Assembly: GCF_018614955.1 (NCBI RefSeq)
Contig: NZ_JAGGNV010000035.1
Coordinates: forward strand, 106,911-170,910
DNA from: Variovorax paradoxus
GTDB lineage: Bacteria > Pseudomonadota > Gammaproteobacteria > Burkholderiales > Burkholderiaceae_C
Length of the DNA: 64,000 nucleotides
Direction of reading: 5' to 3'
Shown: piece after piece, positions 26,046 through 35,651 of the stretch
Layout of the letters: each line of letters opens with the position of its first letter
Numbering within the stretch: the first letter of the stretch is position 1
Notes under the pieces: model-generated
The model's input: only the letters and a program-made list of their open reading frames with translations
Databases searched by the model: none
Told to the model about the DNA's origin: nothing
Program-made: the position numbers and the translations under genes

Positions 26046-27670
26046 GCCCATCCGATCCCGATGACGCAGCGACGCTGCCGGCCGAACCTGTTTCCGAAGA
26101 TCAAGCGGCGGCGTCTGCCGCGCAGCCCGCGGAGTCCGTGACCGAGCCGAGCCCCGAAGGCGCAGGCGAGGCGCCTCGCAAGCGGCGGCCGCGCCGGCGC
26201 AAGCCCGCGGACCAGGCCCCCGTCGAGACGGCGGTGGAAGCGGCCGAAGTCACCCCGCCGGTGGCCGGCGAAGCGCAGGACGCGGCCGAGGACGACCTGG
26301 ACGACGACGAAGAGCCGGACGAGGAAGAGGACGACCTCGACCGGGCCCGCCGCGCCGCCGAGCGCGAGCAGCGCAATGCACCGCCGCCCGAGCCGATCCG
26401 TTTTGCCGATGTCATCTCGGGCCAGTTCGACGCCGACGAGGAAAGCCCCGAGGTCCCGCCGCTCAAGCGCGTGCTGCTGCCGGAAGCCGATTCGCCCAAG
26501 CTGCACAAGGTGCTGGCGCAGGCCGGCCTCGGCTCGCGGCTCGAGATGGAGCAGCTCATCCTGCAGGGCCGCATCTCCGTCAACAACGAGCCGGCCCACA
26601 TCGGCCAGCGCATCCAGTTCGGCGACCAGGTCAAGATCAACGGCAAGCCGATCCGCTACCGCATCGCACCGCCGCCGGCGCGCGTGATCGCCTACCACAA
26701 GCCGGTCGGCGAAGTCGTCACGCACGATGACCCGCAGAACCGGCCGACCGTGTTCCGCAAGCTGCCGCGCCTGCAGCAGGGCAAGTGGCAGTCGGTCGGG
26801 CGCCTCGACCTGAATACCGAAGGCCTGCTGCTTTTCACCAGCTCGGGCGAGCTGGCCAACCAGCTCATGCACCCGCGCTTCGGGCTGGAGCGCGAGTACG
26901 CGGTCCGTGTGCTGGGCGCCCTCAGCAGCGAGGAAAAGCAGCGCCTGCTCGAAGGCGTGCGGCTCGACGACGGCATGGCCCACTTCGGCACCATCGAAGA
27001 GGGCGGCGGCGAAGGCTCGAACTGCTGGTACCGCGTCACCATCTCCGAAGGCCGCAACCGCGAGGTGCGCCGCCTGTTCGAGTCGGTCGGCCATGCGGTC
27101 AGCCGCCTGATCCGCATCCGCTACGGTGCGATGGTGCTGCCGCGCGGCCTCAAGCGCGGCGCCTGGATGGAGCTCGACGAGCGTGACATCCGCGCGCTGT
27201 TCCAGGCAGCCGGCGGTGCCGGCGAACGGCCTGGACGCGCCGGTGGCGGCCCGAAGGGCCCGGGCCAGGAGGCTGGCGGCGGCCGCAACAACCGCAACCG
27301 CAAGCGCCGCGGCAACCGCAACGGCGGCGGTGCGCAGGCCGAAGGCCGCGAGCCGCCAATCCCGAATCCGTTGGGCAGCGGTCCGGCGCCCAGGGGCGAC
27401 CGGAATCGGGGAGGCGGCAATGGCGGTCCGCCGCAGCAGGGCCGCCGCAACCGCCGCGACGACCGACAGGGCGGCAACCGCGGCGAGGATCGTCCGCCGA
27501 GCGGCGCCAACCAGCCCGATCCAATGAAGACCTCGCTCGGTTACATCGGTGCCGACAGCTTCTCGCGCCAGCGCAAGGAACAGCGTTCCGGCCCGCGGCG
27601 CGGCGGCCCGCCCGGCGGGGGCGGGGGCAATTTCGGCGGGCAGGGCGGCGGGCGCCGCCGCGGCCGCTGA
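26042..27670 (+). CDS. rluB: 23S rRNA pseudouridine(2605) synthase RluB with long disordered arms
   Basis: A 542-residue RluB-type pseudouridine synthase, about twice the usual core. An acidic and basic low-complexity arm fills residues 1-150. The S4 domain follows (LHKVLAQAGLGSRLEMEQLILQGRISVN), then the catalytic domain with D256 in GRLDLNTEGLLLF and RNREVRRLFESVGHAVSRLIRIRYG. From about residue 390 the protein is a Gly/Arg/Asn-rich tail (GGRNNRNRKRRGNRNGGG, ending in GGGRRRGR). The tail resembles RGG-type RNA-binding regions. Long arms on RluB occur in Burkholderiales; their role is unknown. Confidence 0.92.
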   Translation: MSPSDPDDAATLPAEPVSEDQAAASAAQPAESVTEPSPEGAGEAPRKRRPRRRKPADQAPVETAVEAAEVTPPVAGEAQDAAEDDLDDDEEPDEEEDDLDRARRAAEREQRNAPPPEPIRFADVISGQFDADEESPEVPPLKRVLLPEADSPKLHKVLAQAGLGSRLEMEQLILQGRISVNNEPAHIGQRIQFGDQVKINGKPIRYRIAPPPARVIAYHKPVGEVVTHDDPQNRPTVFRKLPRLQQGKWQSVGRLDLNTEGLLLFTSSGELANQLMHPRFGLEREYAVRVLGALSSEEKQRLLEGVRLDDGMAHFGTIEEGGGEGSNCWYRVTISEGRNREVRRLFESVGHAVSRLIRIRYGAMVLPRGLKRGAWMELDERDIRALFQAAGGAGERPGRAGGGPKGPGQEAGGGRNNRNRKRRGNRNGGGAQAEGREPPIPNPLGSGPAPRGDRNRGGGNGGPPQQGRRNRRDDRQGGNRGEDRPPSGANQPDPMKTSLGYIGADSFSRQRKEQRSGPRRGGPPGGGGGNFGGQGGGRRRGR

Positions 27671-27730
27671 AATCGCGCATCGGCCGCGGTCTTTCACCAG
27701 CCCGTCACGGGTGGTGTCGAGCGCGCCGGT

Positions 27731-27777
27731 TAAAATCAGAGGCTTTGTCAAGGCAGCGCAGCCGAAGCGCTTCGGCT
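27731..27777 (+). promoter_or_regulatory. ndk upstream region: -10-like hexamer and 18-base palindrome
   Basis: A TAAAAT hexamer at 27731-27736 is the best -10 for ndk, with no good -35. From 27760 to 27777 lies a perfect 18-base palindrome whose half is AGCCGAAGC. It would fall in the 5' untranslated region, 43 bases before the ndk start. It may be an operator or a small RNA hairpin. Confidence 0.4.
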
Positions 27778-27820
27778 TGACGGAACTCATCGAAATCCAA
27801 GCTCTCAGGAAATCAATTCA

Positions 27821-28240
<420 letters not shown>

Positions 28241-28259
28241 GGCGGAGCCTTCCCACGCA

Positions 28260-29420
28260 ATGACCACGGCCAACCTGCTCGACTTCGATCTCGAGGGGCT
28301 GGCTGCGTTCTGCGAAAGGCTCGGCGAGAAGCGTTTCCGCGCCACCCAGCTATTCCGCTGGATCCACCAGCGCGGGGCGAGCGACTTCGCGCACATGACC
28401 GACCTCGCCAAGTCGCTGCGCGAGAAGCTCGCGGGCAGCGCGCGCGTCGAGGCGCTGCCGATGATCACGCAGCACGAGTCGGCCGACGGCACCATCAAGT
28501 GGCTGTTCGACGTCGGCGACGGCAACGCGGTCGAGGCGGTGTTCATTCCCGAGGACGACCGCGGCACGCTGTGCGTCTCTTCGCAAGCCGGCTGCGCCGT
28601 CGGCTGCCGCTTCTGCTCGACCGGGCACCAGGGCTTCAGCCGCAACCTGACGACGGGCGAGATCGTCGCCCAGCTGTGGTTCGCCGAGCACTTCCTGCGC
28701 AAGCATCTGAAGCGCACTCCCGATCAGGAAGGGCGCGTGATCTCCAACGTCGTGATGATGGGCATGGGCGAGCCGCTGCAGAACTATGCGGCACTGGTGC
28801 CGGCCCTGCGCACCATGCTCGACGACAACGCCTATGGGCTGTCGCGCCGCCGGGTGACGGTGTCGACCTCCGGCGTGGTGCCGATGATCGATCGCCTCGG
28901 CGCCGATTGCCCGGTGGCGCTCGCGGTGTCGCTGCATGCACCCAACGACGCGCTGCGCGACGACCTGGTGCCGCTCAACCGCAAATACCCCATCGCCGAA
29001 CTGCTCGAGGCCTGCCAGCGCTACCTCGCGCACGCGCCGCGCGACTTCATCACCTTCGAGTACTGCATGCTCGACGGCGTGAACGACCAGCCCGAGCACG
29101 CGCGCCAACTGGTCGATCTGGTGCGCTCGCAGGGCATCTCCTGCAAGTTCAACCTGATTCCTTTCAATCCTTTCCCGGCGTCCGGCCTGCTGCGTTCGCC
29201 GCAGCCTCGCGTGCTGGCTTTCGCCAAGGTCCTGAGCGAGGCCGGCATCGTGACCACCGTGCGCAAGACGCGCGGCGACGACATCGACGCGGCCTGCGGC
29301 CAGCTGGCGGGCGACGTGAGGGACCGGACCCATGCGGCCGAGCGCATGGCGCAGCGGCGCACCGTCGTGCTGCACCCGGCCCGCAAGAAGGCCGCCACAT
29401 CCACTGCCCAGGAGCCATGA
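28260..29420 (+). CDS. rlmN: 23S rRNA (adenine-C2)-methyltransferase RlmN
   Basis: The 386-residue radical SAM enzyme methylates A2503 of 23S rRNA and A37 of some tRNAs. The 4Fe-4S/SAM motif is CAVGCRFCSTG, and the methyl-carrying cysteine lies in the C-terminal GDDIDAACGQL. MGMGEPLQNY and LAVSLHAPNDALRD are typical. The last 30 residues are a basic tail (HPARKKAATSTAQEP). The gene sits between ndk and pilW, as in many betaproteobacteria. Confidence 0.96.
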   Translation: MTTANLLDFDLEGLAAFCERLGEKRFRATQLFRWIHQRGASDFAHMTDLAKSLREKLAGSARVEALPMITQHESADGTIKWLFDVGDGNAVEAVFIPEDDRGTLCVSSQAGCAVGCRFCSTGHQGFSRNLTTGEIVAQLWFAEHFLRKHLKRTPDQEGRVISNVVMMGMGEPLQNYAALVPALRTMLDDNAYGLSRRRVTVSTSGVVPMIDRLGADCPVALAVSLHAPNDALRDDLVPLNRKYPIAELLEACQRYLAHAPRDFITFEYCMLDGVNDQPEHARQLVDLVRSQGISCKFNLIPFNPFPASGLLRSPQPRVLAFAKVLSEAGIVTTVRKTRGDDIDAACGQLAGDVRDRTHAAERMAQRRTVVLHPARKKAATSTAQEP

Positions 29421-29424
29421 ACCG

Positions 29425-30258
29425 ATGAGCCAGGCCTTTCCGATCGTGCACCAGCGAGTGATGCAAGCGCTCTTCGGCCTTGCGGCCGCGTTCCTGCTCG
29501 CCGGCTGCGCCACCAAGGACCCTTCCGCGCCGGGCACGGGCAGCAGCAATGCCGCCCCCATCATCACGGACTCGGACGAAACCAACGCCCGCAAGCGCGC
29601 CCGGCTGCGCGTCGAACTGGCCATCGGCTACTTCGAGCAGGGGCAGACCACCGTCGCGCTGGACGAGATCAAGCAGGCCCTGGCCAACGATCCGACCTTC
29701 GCCGACGCCTACAACCTGCGCGGCCTGGTCTACATGCGTCTCGACGATGCGCCCCAGGCCGAAGACAGCTTCCGCCGCGCGATCGCGCTGAACCCGCGCG
29801 AGCCGAACACCTTGCACAACTACGGATGGCTGCTGTGCCAGCAGAACCGGTTCGGCGACGCGCAGCAGCAGTTCTCGGCCGCGCTGGCCATCCCCACCTA
29901 CGCCGACCGTTCCAAGACGCTCATGACGCAGGGCGTGTGCCAGCTGCGGGCCGGGCAGCGCGCCGAGGCGGAGCGCAGCCTGACGCAGGCCTACGAGATC
30001 GATGCCGGCAATCCGGTGGTCGGCTTCAACCTCGCCTCGCTGCTGGCGCAGCGCGAGGACTGGTCGCGCGCGCAGTTCTATATTCGCCGCGTCAACAACA
30101 GTCCGTCGGCCAATGCCGAGACGCTCTGGCTCGGCATCAAGATCGAACGCCGGCTCAACAACCGTGAAGCGATCGCGCAGCTCGCGAGCCAGTTGCAGCG
30201 GCGCTTCCCCCAGTCGCGGGAGGCGATGGCGTACGAGCGCGGGAATTTCAATGATTGA
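29425..30258 (+). CDS. pilW: Type IV pilus biogenesis/stability lipoprotein PilW (PilF)
   Basis: A 277-residue outer-membrane lipoprotein needed for stable type IV pili and secretin assembly. The signal peptide ends at the lipobox LLAGC with C28. Tandem tetratricopeptide repeats fill residues 50-250, for example ARLRVELAIGYFEQGQTTVALDEIKQAL and NPREPNTLHNYGWLLCQQNRF. The ATG at 29425 was chosen because it gives the lipoprotein signal; upstream in-frame codons lie inside rlmN. It overlaps the next gene by eight bases. Confidence 0.93.
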   Translation: MSQAFPIVHQRVMQALFGLAAAFLLAGCATKDPSAPGTGSSNAAPIITDSDETNARKRARLRVELAIGYFEQGQTTVALDEIKQALANDPTFADAYNLRGLVYMRLDDAPQAEDSFRRAIALNPREPNTLHNYGWLLCQQNRFGDAQQQFSAALAIPTYADRSKTLMTQGVCQLRAGQRAEAERSLTQAYEIDAGNPVVGFNLASLLAQREDWSRAQFYIRRVNNSPSANAETLWLGIKIERRLNNREAIAQLASQLQRRFPQSREAMAYERGNFND

Positions 30259-31183
30259 GAAGGCGAGTGAGTTCGGAGCCTCGGCCGCGGTGCCGCTGGT
30301 GAGCGGCGACAGCACCTTCATGACGGCCGGCGACATGCTGCGCGAGGCGCGCGAGGCCCACGGCCTGCACATCGACATGGTGGCGGCTGCGCTCAAGGTA
30401 TCGACGCAGAAGCTGGCCGCTCTGGAGGCCGACGACATCGACGCCTTGCCCGATCCGGTGTTCGCGCGCGCCCTGGCCGCGAGCGTGTGCCGGGCGCTGC
30501 GCATCGATCCTGCGCCCGTGCTGGCCAAGCTGCCCGGCGCGCAGCCGGCAGGCCTGGCGGAGGCTGACCGCACCATCAGCAAGAGCCTGCGTTCGGCCGC
30601 GCCGCGCTCGGGCGGCGTCGGCGGTTCGAACGGGCAACCGTCGCGCGCGCTGCTGATCGTGGTCCTCATGCTGCTGATCGGCGCGGCGGTGCTTTTCTGG
30701 CTGCCGCAGTCGGTCTTCGATCGGATCGGCGAGTCGATCTCGCGCCTGACGGCCGCAAGCAGCAGCGCCGACGCGTCGGCGGAGCCGCCGGCGGCTGCCG
30801 CGCCGAGCGCGAGCGGGATGGTCGTCGAGGCGGTACCGCCGGCGGCACCGGTCGCCGCTGCGACGGCGCCCGTCGTGCCCGCTCCCTCGGCAGCGGTCCC
30901 GCCGGCGCCGGCGGCGGCCACGGCGCCCGCGGCTCCCGGTGCCAATCTGATCGTCTTCGTTGCGCGTGAGGATTCGTGGGTCACGGTGAACGAAGCGAAC
31001 GGCAAGTCCTTGCTGCGGCGTACGGTGCAGGCCGGCGAGACCGTCGGCTTGACGGGCGCGCCGCCGCTGTCGGTGGTCGTGGGCCGCGCCTCGGGCGTCG
31101 AGGTGCAGGTGCGCGGCAAGCCGTTCGACCTGGCGCCCCTGACGCGCTCGGGCGGCGTGGCGCGTTTCGAGGTCAAGCCATGA
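30251..31183 (+). CDS. RodZ-like helix-turn-helix membrane protein (DUF4115)
   Basis: A 310-residue RodZ-type protein. An N-terminal cytoplasmic helix-turn-helix (AGDMLREAREAHGLHIDMVAAALKVS) precedes one membrane segment at about residues 131-152 (ALLIVVLMLLIGAAVLFWL). An Ala/Pro-rich periplasmic linker follows, then a C-terminal DUF4115 domain (LIVFVAREDSWVTVNEANG to RFEVKP). RodZ links MreB to the membrane and shapes rod cells. The order pilW-rodZ-ispG is conserved in many proteobacteria. The symbol is left empty because cytoskeletal function in this order is inferred by domain layout. Confidence 0.85.
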   Translation: MIEKASEFGASAAVPLVSGDSTFMTAGDMLREAREAHGLHIDMVAAALKVSTQKLAALEADDIDALPDPVFARALAASVCRALRIDPAPVLAKLPGAQPAGLAEADRTISKSLRSAAPRSGGVGGSNGQPSRALLIVVLMLLIGAAVLFWLPQSVFDRIGESISRLTAASSSADASAEPPAAAAPSASGMVVEAVPPAAPVAAATAPVVPAPSAAVPPAPAAATAPAAPGANLIVFVAREDSWVTVNEANGKSLLRRTVQAGETVGLTGAPPLSVVVGRASGVEVQVRGKPFDLAPLTRSGGVARFEVKP

Positions 31184-32472
31184 ACGACGACACATCGAGC
31201 CCGCTGAACTGTCTGCCGATCGAATCCGCCGCGCCGCGGCCGCGCCGTTCGCGGCAGGCCAGCGTGGTCTGGGGGCCGCGCACCGTCACGGTGGGCGGCG
31301 ATGCGCCGGTGCGCGTGCAGTCGATGACCAATACCGACACCGTCGACGCGATCGGCACCGCGATCCAGGTCAAGGAACTGGCGCTGGCCGGCTCGGAGAT
31401 GGTGCGCATCACCGTCAACACGCCCGAAGCCGCGGCGCAGGTGCCCTACATCCGTGAGCAGCTCGACCGCATGGGTGTCGACGTGCCGCTGATCGGCGAC
31501 TTCCACTACAACGGCCACCGCCTGCTCACCGACTATCCGGCCTGCGCCGAGGCGCTCAGCAAGTACCGCATCAACCCCGGCAACGTCGGCAAGGGCGACA
31601 AGCACGACCGCCAGTTCGGCCAGATGATCGATGCGGCCATGCGATGGAACAAGCCGGTGCGCATCGGCGTCAACTGGGGCAGCCTCGACCAGGAACTGCT
31701 GTCCGGCCTGATGGACATCAACAGCCGGCGCCCCGAGCCGTGGGATGCGAAGCAAGTGATGTACGAGGCGCTGGTGAGCTCGGCCATCGATTCCGCGAAG
31801 CTCGCCGAGTCGATGGGCATGAACGGCAGCCAGATCATCCTGAGCTGCAAGGTCAGCGGCGTGCAGGACCTGGTCTCGGTCTACCGCGAGCTTGCGAAGC
31901 GCTGCGACTACGCGCTGCACCTGGGCCTGACCGAAGCCGGCATGGGCACCAAGGGCACGGTGGCTTCAGCCACGGCGCTGTCGATCCTGCTGCAGGAAGG
32001 CATCGGCGACACGATCCGCGTCTCGCTCACGCCGCAGCCGGGCGAATCGCGCACGCAGGAAGTACTGATCGCCAACGAGATCCTGCAGGCCCTGGGCCTT
32101 CGGGTCTTCGTGCCCAGCGTCACCGCATGCCCGGGCTGCGGCCGCACGACCAGCACCACTTTCCAGGAACTCGCCAAGGAGATCGACGACTACCTGCGCA
32201 TGCAGATGCCGGTCTGGCGCACCAAGTACCCGGGCGTCGAGACGATGAAGGTGGCCGTGATGGGCTGCATCGTCAACGGCCCGGGCGAGAGCAAGCATGC
32301 CGACATCGGCATCAGCCTGCCCGGCACCGGCGAAGCGCCCGCGGCGCCGGTTTTCATCGACGGCGAGAAGGCGCTCACGCTGCGCGGCGAGAACATCGCC
32401 GCCGAGTTCCATCAACTGGTCGAGAACTACATCGAGAAGCGCTTCGGCGGCCACGCCGCCGAAGTCGCCTGA
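31180..32472 (+). CDS. ispG: 4-hydroxy-3-methylbut-2-enyl diphosphate synthase
   Basis: A 430-residue iron-sulfur enzyme of the MEP isoprenoid pathway that converts MEcPP to HMBPP. It has a TIM-barrel N-terminal part (VRVQSMTNTDTVD, GDFHYNGHRLL, YRINPGNVGKGDKHD) and a C-terminal 4Fe-4S domain with cysteines in CPGCGRTTST and MGCIVNGPGESKHADIG. The start overlaps the rodZ-like stop by four bases. The first 25 residues are a variable lead-in. Confidence 0.97.
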   Translation: MNDDTSSPLNCLPIESAAPRPRRSRQASVVWGPRTVTVGGDAPVRVQSMTNTDTVDAIGTAIQVKELALAGSEMVRITVNTPEAAAQVPYIREQLDRMGVDVPLIGDFHYNGHRLLTDYPACAEALSKYRINPGNVGKGDKHDRQFGQMIDAAMRWNKPVRIGVNWGSLDQELLSGLMDINSRRPEPWDAKQVMYEALVSSAIDSAKLAESMGMNGSQIILSCKVSGVQDLVSVYRELAKRCDYALHLGLTEAGMGTKGTVASATALSILLQEGIGDTIRVSLTPQPGESRTQEVLIANEILQALGLRVFVPSVTACPGCGRTTSTTFQELAKEIDDYLRMQMPVWRTKYPGVETMKVAVMGCIVNGPGESKHADIGISLPGTGEAPAAPVFIDGEKALTLRGENIAAEFHQLVENYIEKRFGGHAAEVA

Positions 32473-32484
32473 ACCCCAAGAACA

Positions 32485-33795
32485 ATGGCTGACAAACTGA
32501 ATGCCGTCAAAGGCATGAACGACACATTGCCGCCGGAATCGGCGCGCTGGGAGTGGCTCGAGGCCACCGTGCGCGAGCTGATGGCGCGCTATGCCTACCG
32601 CAACGTCCGCACGCCGATCCTCGAGCACACGGCGCTCTTCGTGCGCGGCATCGGCGAAGTGACCGACATCGTCGAGAAGGAGATGTACTCCTTCCACGAC
32701 CGCTCGGACAAGTACGGCGACAACGACCACCTGACGCTGCGCCCCGAGAACACCGCCGGCATCGTGCGCGCCGCGATCGAGCACAACATGCTCTACGACG
32801 GCGGCAAGCGCTTGTGGGCCATCGGCCCGATGTTCCGGCGAGAGAAGCCGCAGCGCGGGCGCTTCCGCCAGTTCCACCAGATCGACGTCGAGGCGTTGGG
32901 CTTCGCCGGGCCGGACGTCGATGCCGAACTGATCCTGTTGGCCAGCGGGCTGTGGAAGGCCATCGGCCTGACCGACGTGCGCCTGGAAATCAACAGCCTG
33001 GGCCAGCCGGCCGAGCGCGCCCAGCACCGTGCCCAGCTGATCGCCCACTTCGGGCAGCATGCCGACCAGCTCGACGAGGATGCCAGGCGCCGCCTGCACA
33101 GCAATCCGCTGCGCATTTTCGACACCAAGAATCCGGCGATGAAGGCGGTGGTGGAATCGGCACCGAAGCTGATCGACTTTCTCGGCGCCGAGTCGCTGGC
33201 GCACTTCGAGGGGCTGAAGGCCATCCTGGACGCCAACGACATCGCCTACACCATCAACCCGCGCCTGGTGCGCGGTCTCGACTACTACAACCTCAGCGTC
33301 TTCGAATTCGTAACTGATCGGCTCGGCTCGCAGGGCACGGTGTGCGCCGGCGGGCGCTATGACGGCCTGTTCGAACAGCTCGGCGGCAAGCCCGCGCCGG
33401 CGGTGGGCTGGGCCATCGGCGTGGAGCGTGTGCTCGAGTTGCTGAAGGAGCAGGGGACCGCGGTTCCCGTTTCGACCCCCGATGCCTATGCGGTGGTGCC
33501 GGATGCGGCGGCGATGCCGGTCGCGCTGCGCACGCTGCAGCAGCTGCGCGATGCCGGCGTGCGCGTGCAGATGCATGCGGCCACCGCCGATGGCCTCGGC
33601 AGCTTCAAGTCGCAGTTCAAGAAGGCCGACAGCAGCGGTGCCACCTATGCGCTGATCTTCGGCGCCGACGAACTCGCGCGCGGCGAGGTCACGGTCAAGG
33701 CGCTGCGCGACGGCAGCGGGGCGCAGACCGCCCGCCCGCTGGCCGAGCTGCCCGCCTGGGCCGCCACCCTACAATCCCCGGCTCCCAACAACTGA
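32485..33795 (+). CDS. hisS: Histidine--tRNA ligase
   Basis: This 436-residue class II aminoacyl-tRNA synthetase charges tRNA-His. Motifs seen are GMNDTLPPES at the start, PENTAGIVRAAIEHN, the motif 2 region MFRREKPQRGRFRQFHQID, the histidine-specific GLDYYNLSVFEF, GGRYDGL and the motif 3 AVGWAIGVERVLEL. A C-terminal anticodon domain follows (YAVVPDAAAMPVALRTLQQL). It lies 12 bases after ispG. A second HisS-fold paralogue, hisZ, is at 41335. Confidence 0.97.
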   Translation: MADKLNAVKGMNDTLPPESARWEWLEATVRELMARYAYRNVRTPILEHTALFVRGIGEVTDIVEKEMYSFHDRSDKYGDNDHLTLRPENTAGIVRAAIEHNMLYDGGKRLWAIGPMFRREKPQRGRFRQFHQIDVEALGFAGPDVDAELILLASGLWKAIGLTDVRLEINSLGQPAERAQHRAQLIAHFGQHADQLDEDARRRLHSNPLRIFDTKNPAMKAVVESAPKLIDFLGAESLAHFEGLKAILDANDIAYTINPRLVRGLDYYNLSVFEFVTDRLGSQGTVCAGGRYDGLFEQLGGKPAPAVGWAIGVERVLELLKEQGTAVPVSTPDAYAVVPDAAAMPVALRTLQQLRDAGVRVQMHAATADGLGSFKSQFKKADSSGATYALIFGADELARGEVTVKALRDGSGAQTARPLAELPAWAATLQSPAPNN

Positions 33796-33801
33796 CAGCG
33801 C

Positions 33802-34494
33802 ATGGCAACCCATCTCGACCTCGAAGAACAGGAACAGCTCGACCAGCTCAGGCATTTCTGGAACACCTACGGCACGCTGATCACCTGGGGCGTGCTGCTG
33901 GTGGCCGGCGCCTTCATGGCGTGGAACGGCTGGCAGTATTTCCAGCGCGACAAGGCGGCGCGTGCCTCGGTGCTCTACGACGAGATCGAACGCAGCACAC
34001 AGGCGGGCGACGTGGCCCGCATCGAGCGCGCGCTGGCCGACATGAAGGAGAAGTTCGCCGGCACCGCCTATGCCCAGCAGGCCGGCCTGCTGGCGGCCAA
34101 GACCTTGAACGAGAAGGGCAATGCCGACGCCTCGCGCGCGGCGCTCGCGTGGGTCGCCGAGCATGCGGTCGATCCGGGCTACCAGGCCGTTGCCAAGCTG
34201 CGCCTGGCCGCCGAACTGCTCGAAGCCAAGTCCTACGACGAGGCGCTCAAACAACTTTCGGGCAACGTGCCCAAGGAGTTCGAGGCGCTGGTGGCCGACC
34301 GCAAGGGCGACATCCACTTGGCCCAGGGCAAGCGCGACGAGGCCAAGGCCGAGTATCAGAAGGCCTGGGCCGCTTTCGGCCCCGGTACCGATTACCGCCG
34401 TCTGGTCGAAATCAAGCTCAACGCCGTCGGCGTCGACCCGAAGAGCCTGGCACCGGCCGCTGCCGGCGCCCCCCCTGTCAAGACCACACCATGA
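33802..34494 (+). CDS. YfgM-family periplasmic TPR protein (SecYEG ancillary)
   Basis: A 230-residue protein with an N-terminal cytoplasmic start (MATHLDLEEQEQLDQLRHFWNTYG), one membrane segment at residues 30-46 (ITWGVLLVAGAFMAWNGW) and a periplasmic tetratricopeptide region. In Escherichia coli YfgM joins PpiD at the SecYEG translocon and helps chaperone traffic. The hisS-yfgM-bamB-der order is conserved and supports the call. It overlaps bamB by four bases. Confidence 0.93.
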   Translation: MATHLDLEEQEQLDQLRHFWNTYGTLITWGVLLVAGAFMAWNGWQYFQRDKAARASVLYDEIERSTQAGDVARIERALADMKEKFAGTAYAQQAGLLAAKTLNEKGNADASRAALAWVAEHAVDPGYQAVAKLRLAAELLEAKSYDEALKQLSGNVPKEFEALVADRKGDIHLAQGKRDEAKAEYQKAWAAFGPGTDYRRLVEIKLNAVGVDPKSLAPAAAGAPPVKTTP

Positions 34495-35633
34495 ATTTCA
34501 AGCGCTTCGTGACTCCTGCATTCATCCTGCGCGGCGCTGCGGCTGCGGCCGTGGTCGGCGCGCTCGCGGCCTGCTCGGGGACGCCCAAGCCCAAGCCCGC
34601 CGAACTGCCGGCCAACCCGGCGCTGCTGGGCATTCGACAGGCGTGGAGCGTGCGCATGCCGGCGGTGAGCTTCCCGCTGGCGACCAACGTGAGTGGCGAC
34701 ATGGTGGCGGTCGCCGCCACCGACGGCACAGTGGTCATGATCGATTCGCGTTCGGGCCAGGAATCGTGGCGCGCCAGTGCCGGCGCGCCGCTGGTGGCCG
34801 GCGTGGGCAGCGACGGATCGCTGGTCGCGGTCGTCACCGTCAACAACGACCTGGTCGCCATGCAAAGCGGCAAGGTGCTGTGGAAGCAGCGCCTCACCGC
34901 CCAGTCGTACACCGCGCCGCTGGTGGCCGGCCGCCGCGTCTTCGTGCAGGCTGCCGACCGCAGCACCAGCGCCTGGGACGGCCAGAGCGGCCGCCGCCTG
35001 TGGGCGCAGCAGCGCACCGCCGAAAACCTGGTGCTGAAGAGGCCCGGCGTGCTGATCGCCGTGGGCGACACGCTGGTGACCGGCGTGGGCGGCCGGTTGG
35101 TCGGCATCAATCCGGTCAACGGCACCTCGCGCTGGGAATCGCCGATCGCTGCGCCGCGCGGCACCAACGATGTCGAGCGCCTGGTCGACCTGACCGGCAG
35201 CGTGAGCCGCGACGGCGACACCGTCTGCGCGCGCGCCTACTACGCGAGCGTCGGCTGCGTGGACACCACGCGCGGCGCGCTGCTGTGGAGCAAGCCCGCC
35301 ACGGGCGCGGACGGTGTGAGCGGCGACGACCGCTTCATCTACGGCACCGAGGAAAACGGCAATGTGGTGGCCTGGCGCCGCGCCGACGGCGAGCGCGCCT
35401 GGCAGTCCGAGCGCTTCAAGTACCGCACCCTGACCGCGCCGCTCGCGGTCGGCCGCTCGCTGATCATCGGCGACAGCACCGGTCTCGTGCACGTGATCTC
35501 GCGCGAAGACGGCGCGCCGCTGAACCGGCTCACGCCCGACGGCTCGGCCATCGCCGCGGCGCCGGTGCTCGCCGGCAACACGGTCGTGGTCGTCACCCGC
35601 AATGGCGGCGTGTTCGGCTATCGGCCTGAATAA
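34491..35633 (+). CDS. bamB: Outer membrane protein assembly factor BamB
   Basis: The 380-residue BamB is an outer-membrane lipoprotein with an eight-bladed PQQ-type beta-propeller that assists BamA. The signal peptide ends at LAAC with C28 lipidated. Repeated blade motifs are visible, such as DSRSGQESWRASAGAPL, DGQSGRRLWAQQ, NPVNGTSRWESPI, DTTRGALLWSKP and RRADGERAWQSE. The ATG at 34491 is set by the signal sequence and by the four-base overlap with yfgM; the frame extends upstream without coding sense. Confidence 0.96.
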   Translation: MNFKRFVTPAFILRGAAAAAVVGALAACSGTPKPKPAELPANPALLGIRQAWSVRMPAVSFPLATNVSGDMVAVAATDGTVVMIDSRSGQESWRASAGAPLVAGVGSDGSLVAVVTVNNDLVAMQSGKVLWKQRLTAQSYTAPLVAGRRVFVQAADRSTSAWDGQSGRRLWAQQRTAENLVLKRPGVLIAVGDTLVTGVGGRLVGINPVNGTSRWESPIAAPRGTNDVERLVDLTGSVSRDGDTVCARAYYASVGCVDTTRGALLWSKPATGADGVSGDDRFIYGTEENGNVVAWRRADGERAWQSERFKYRTLTAPLAVGRSLIIGDSTGLVHVISREDGAPLNRLTPDGSAIAAAPVLAGNTVVVVTRNGGVFGYRPE

Positions 35634-35651
35634 TCGATCGAAAGCCCGACC

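Noticed and set aside
29164..31920. A 918-codon minus-strand frame across rlmN, pilW, rodZ-like and ispG
   Set aside because: It is antisense to four well-supported genes and has no recognisable motif.
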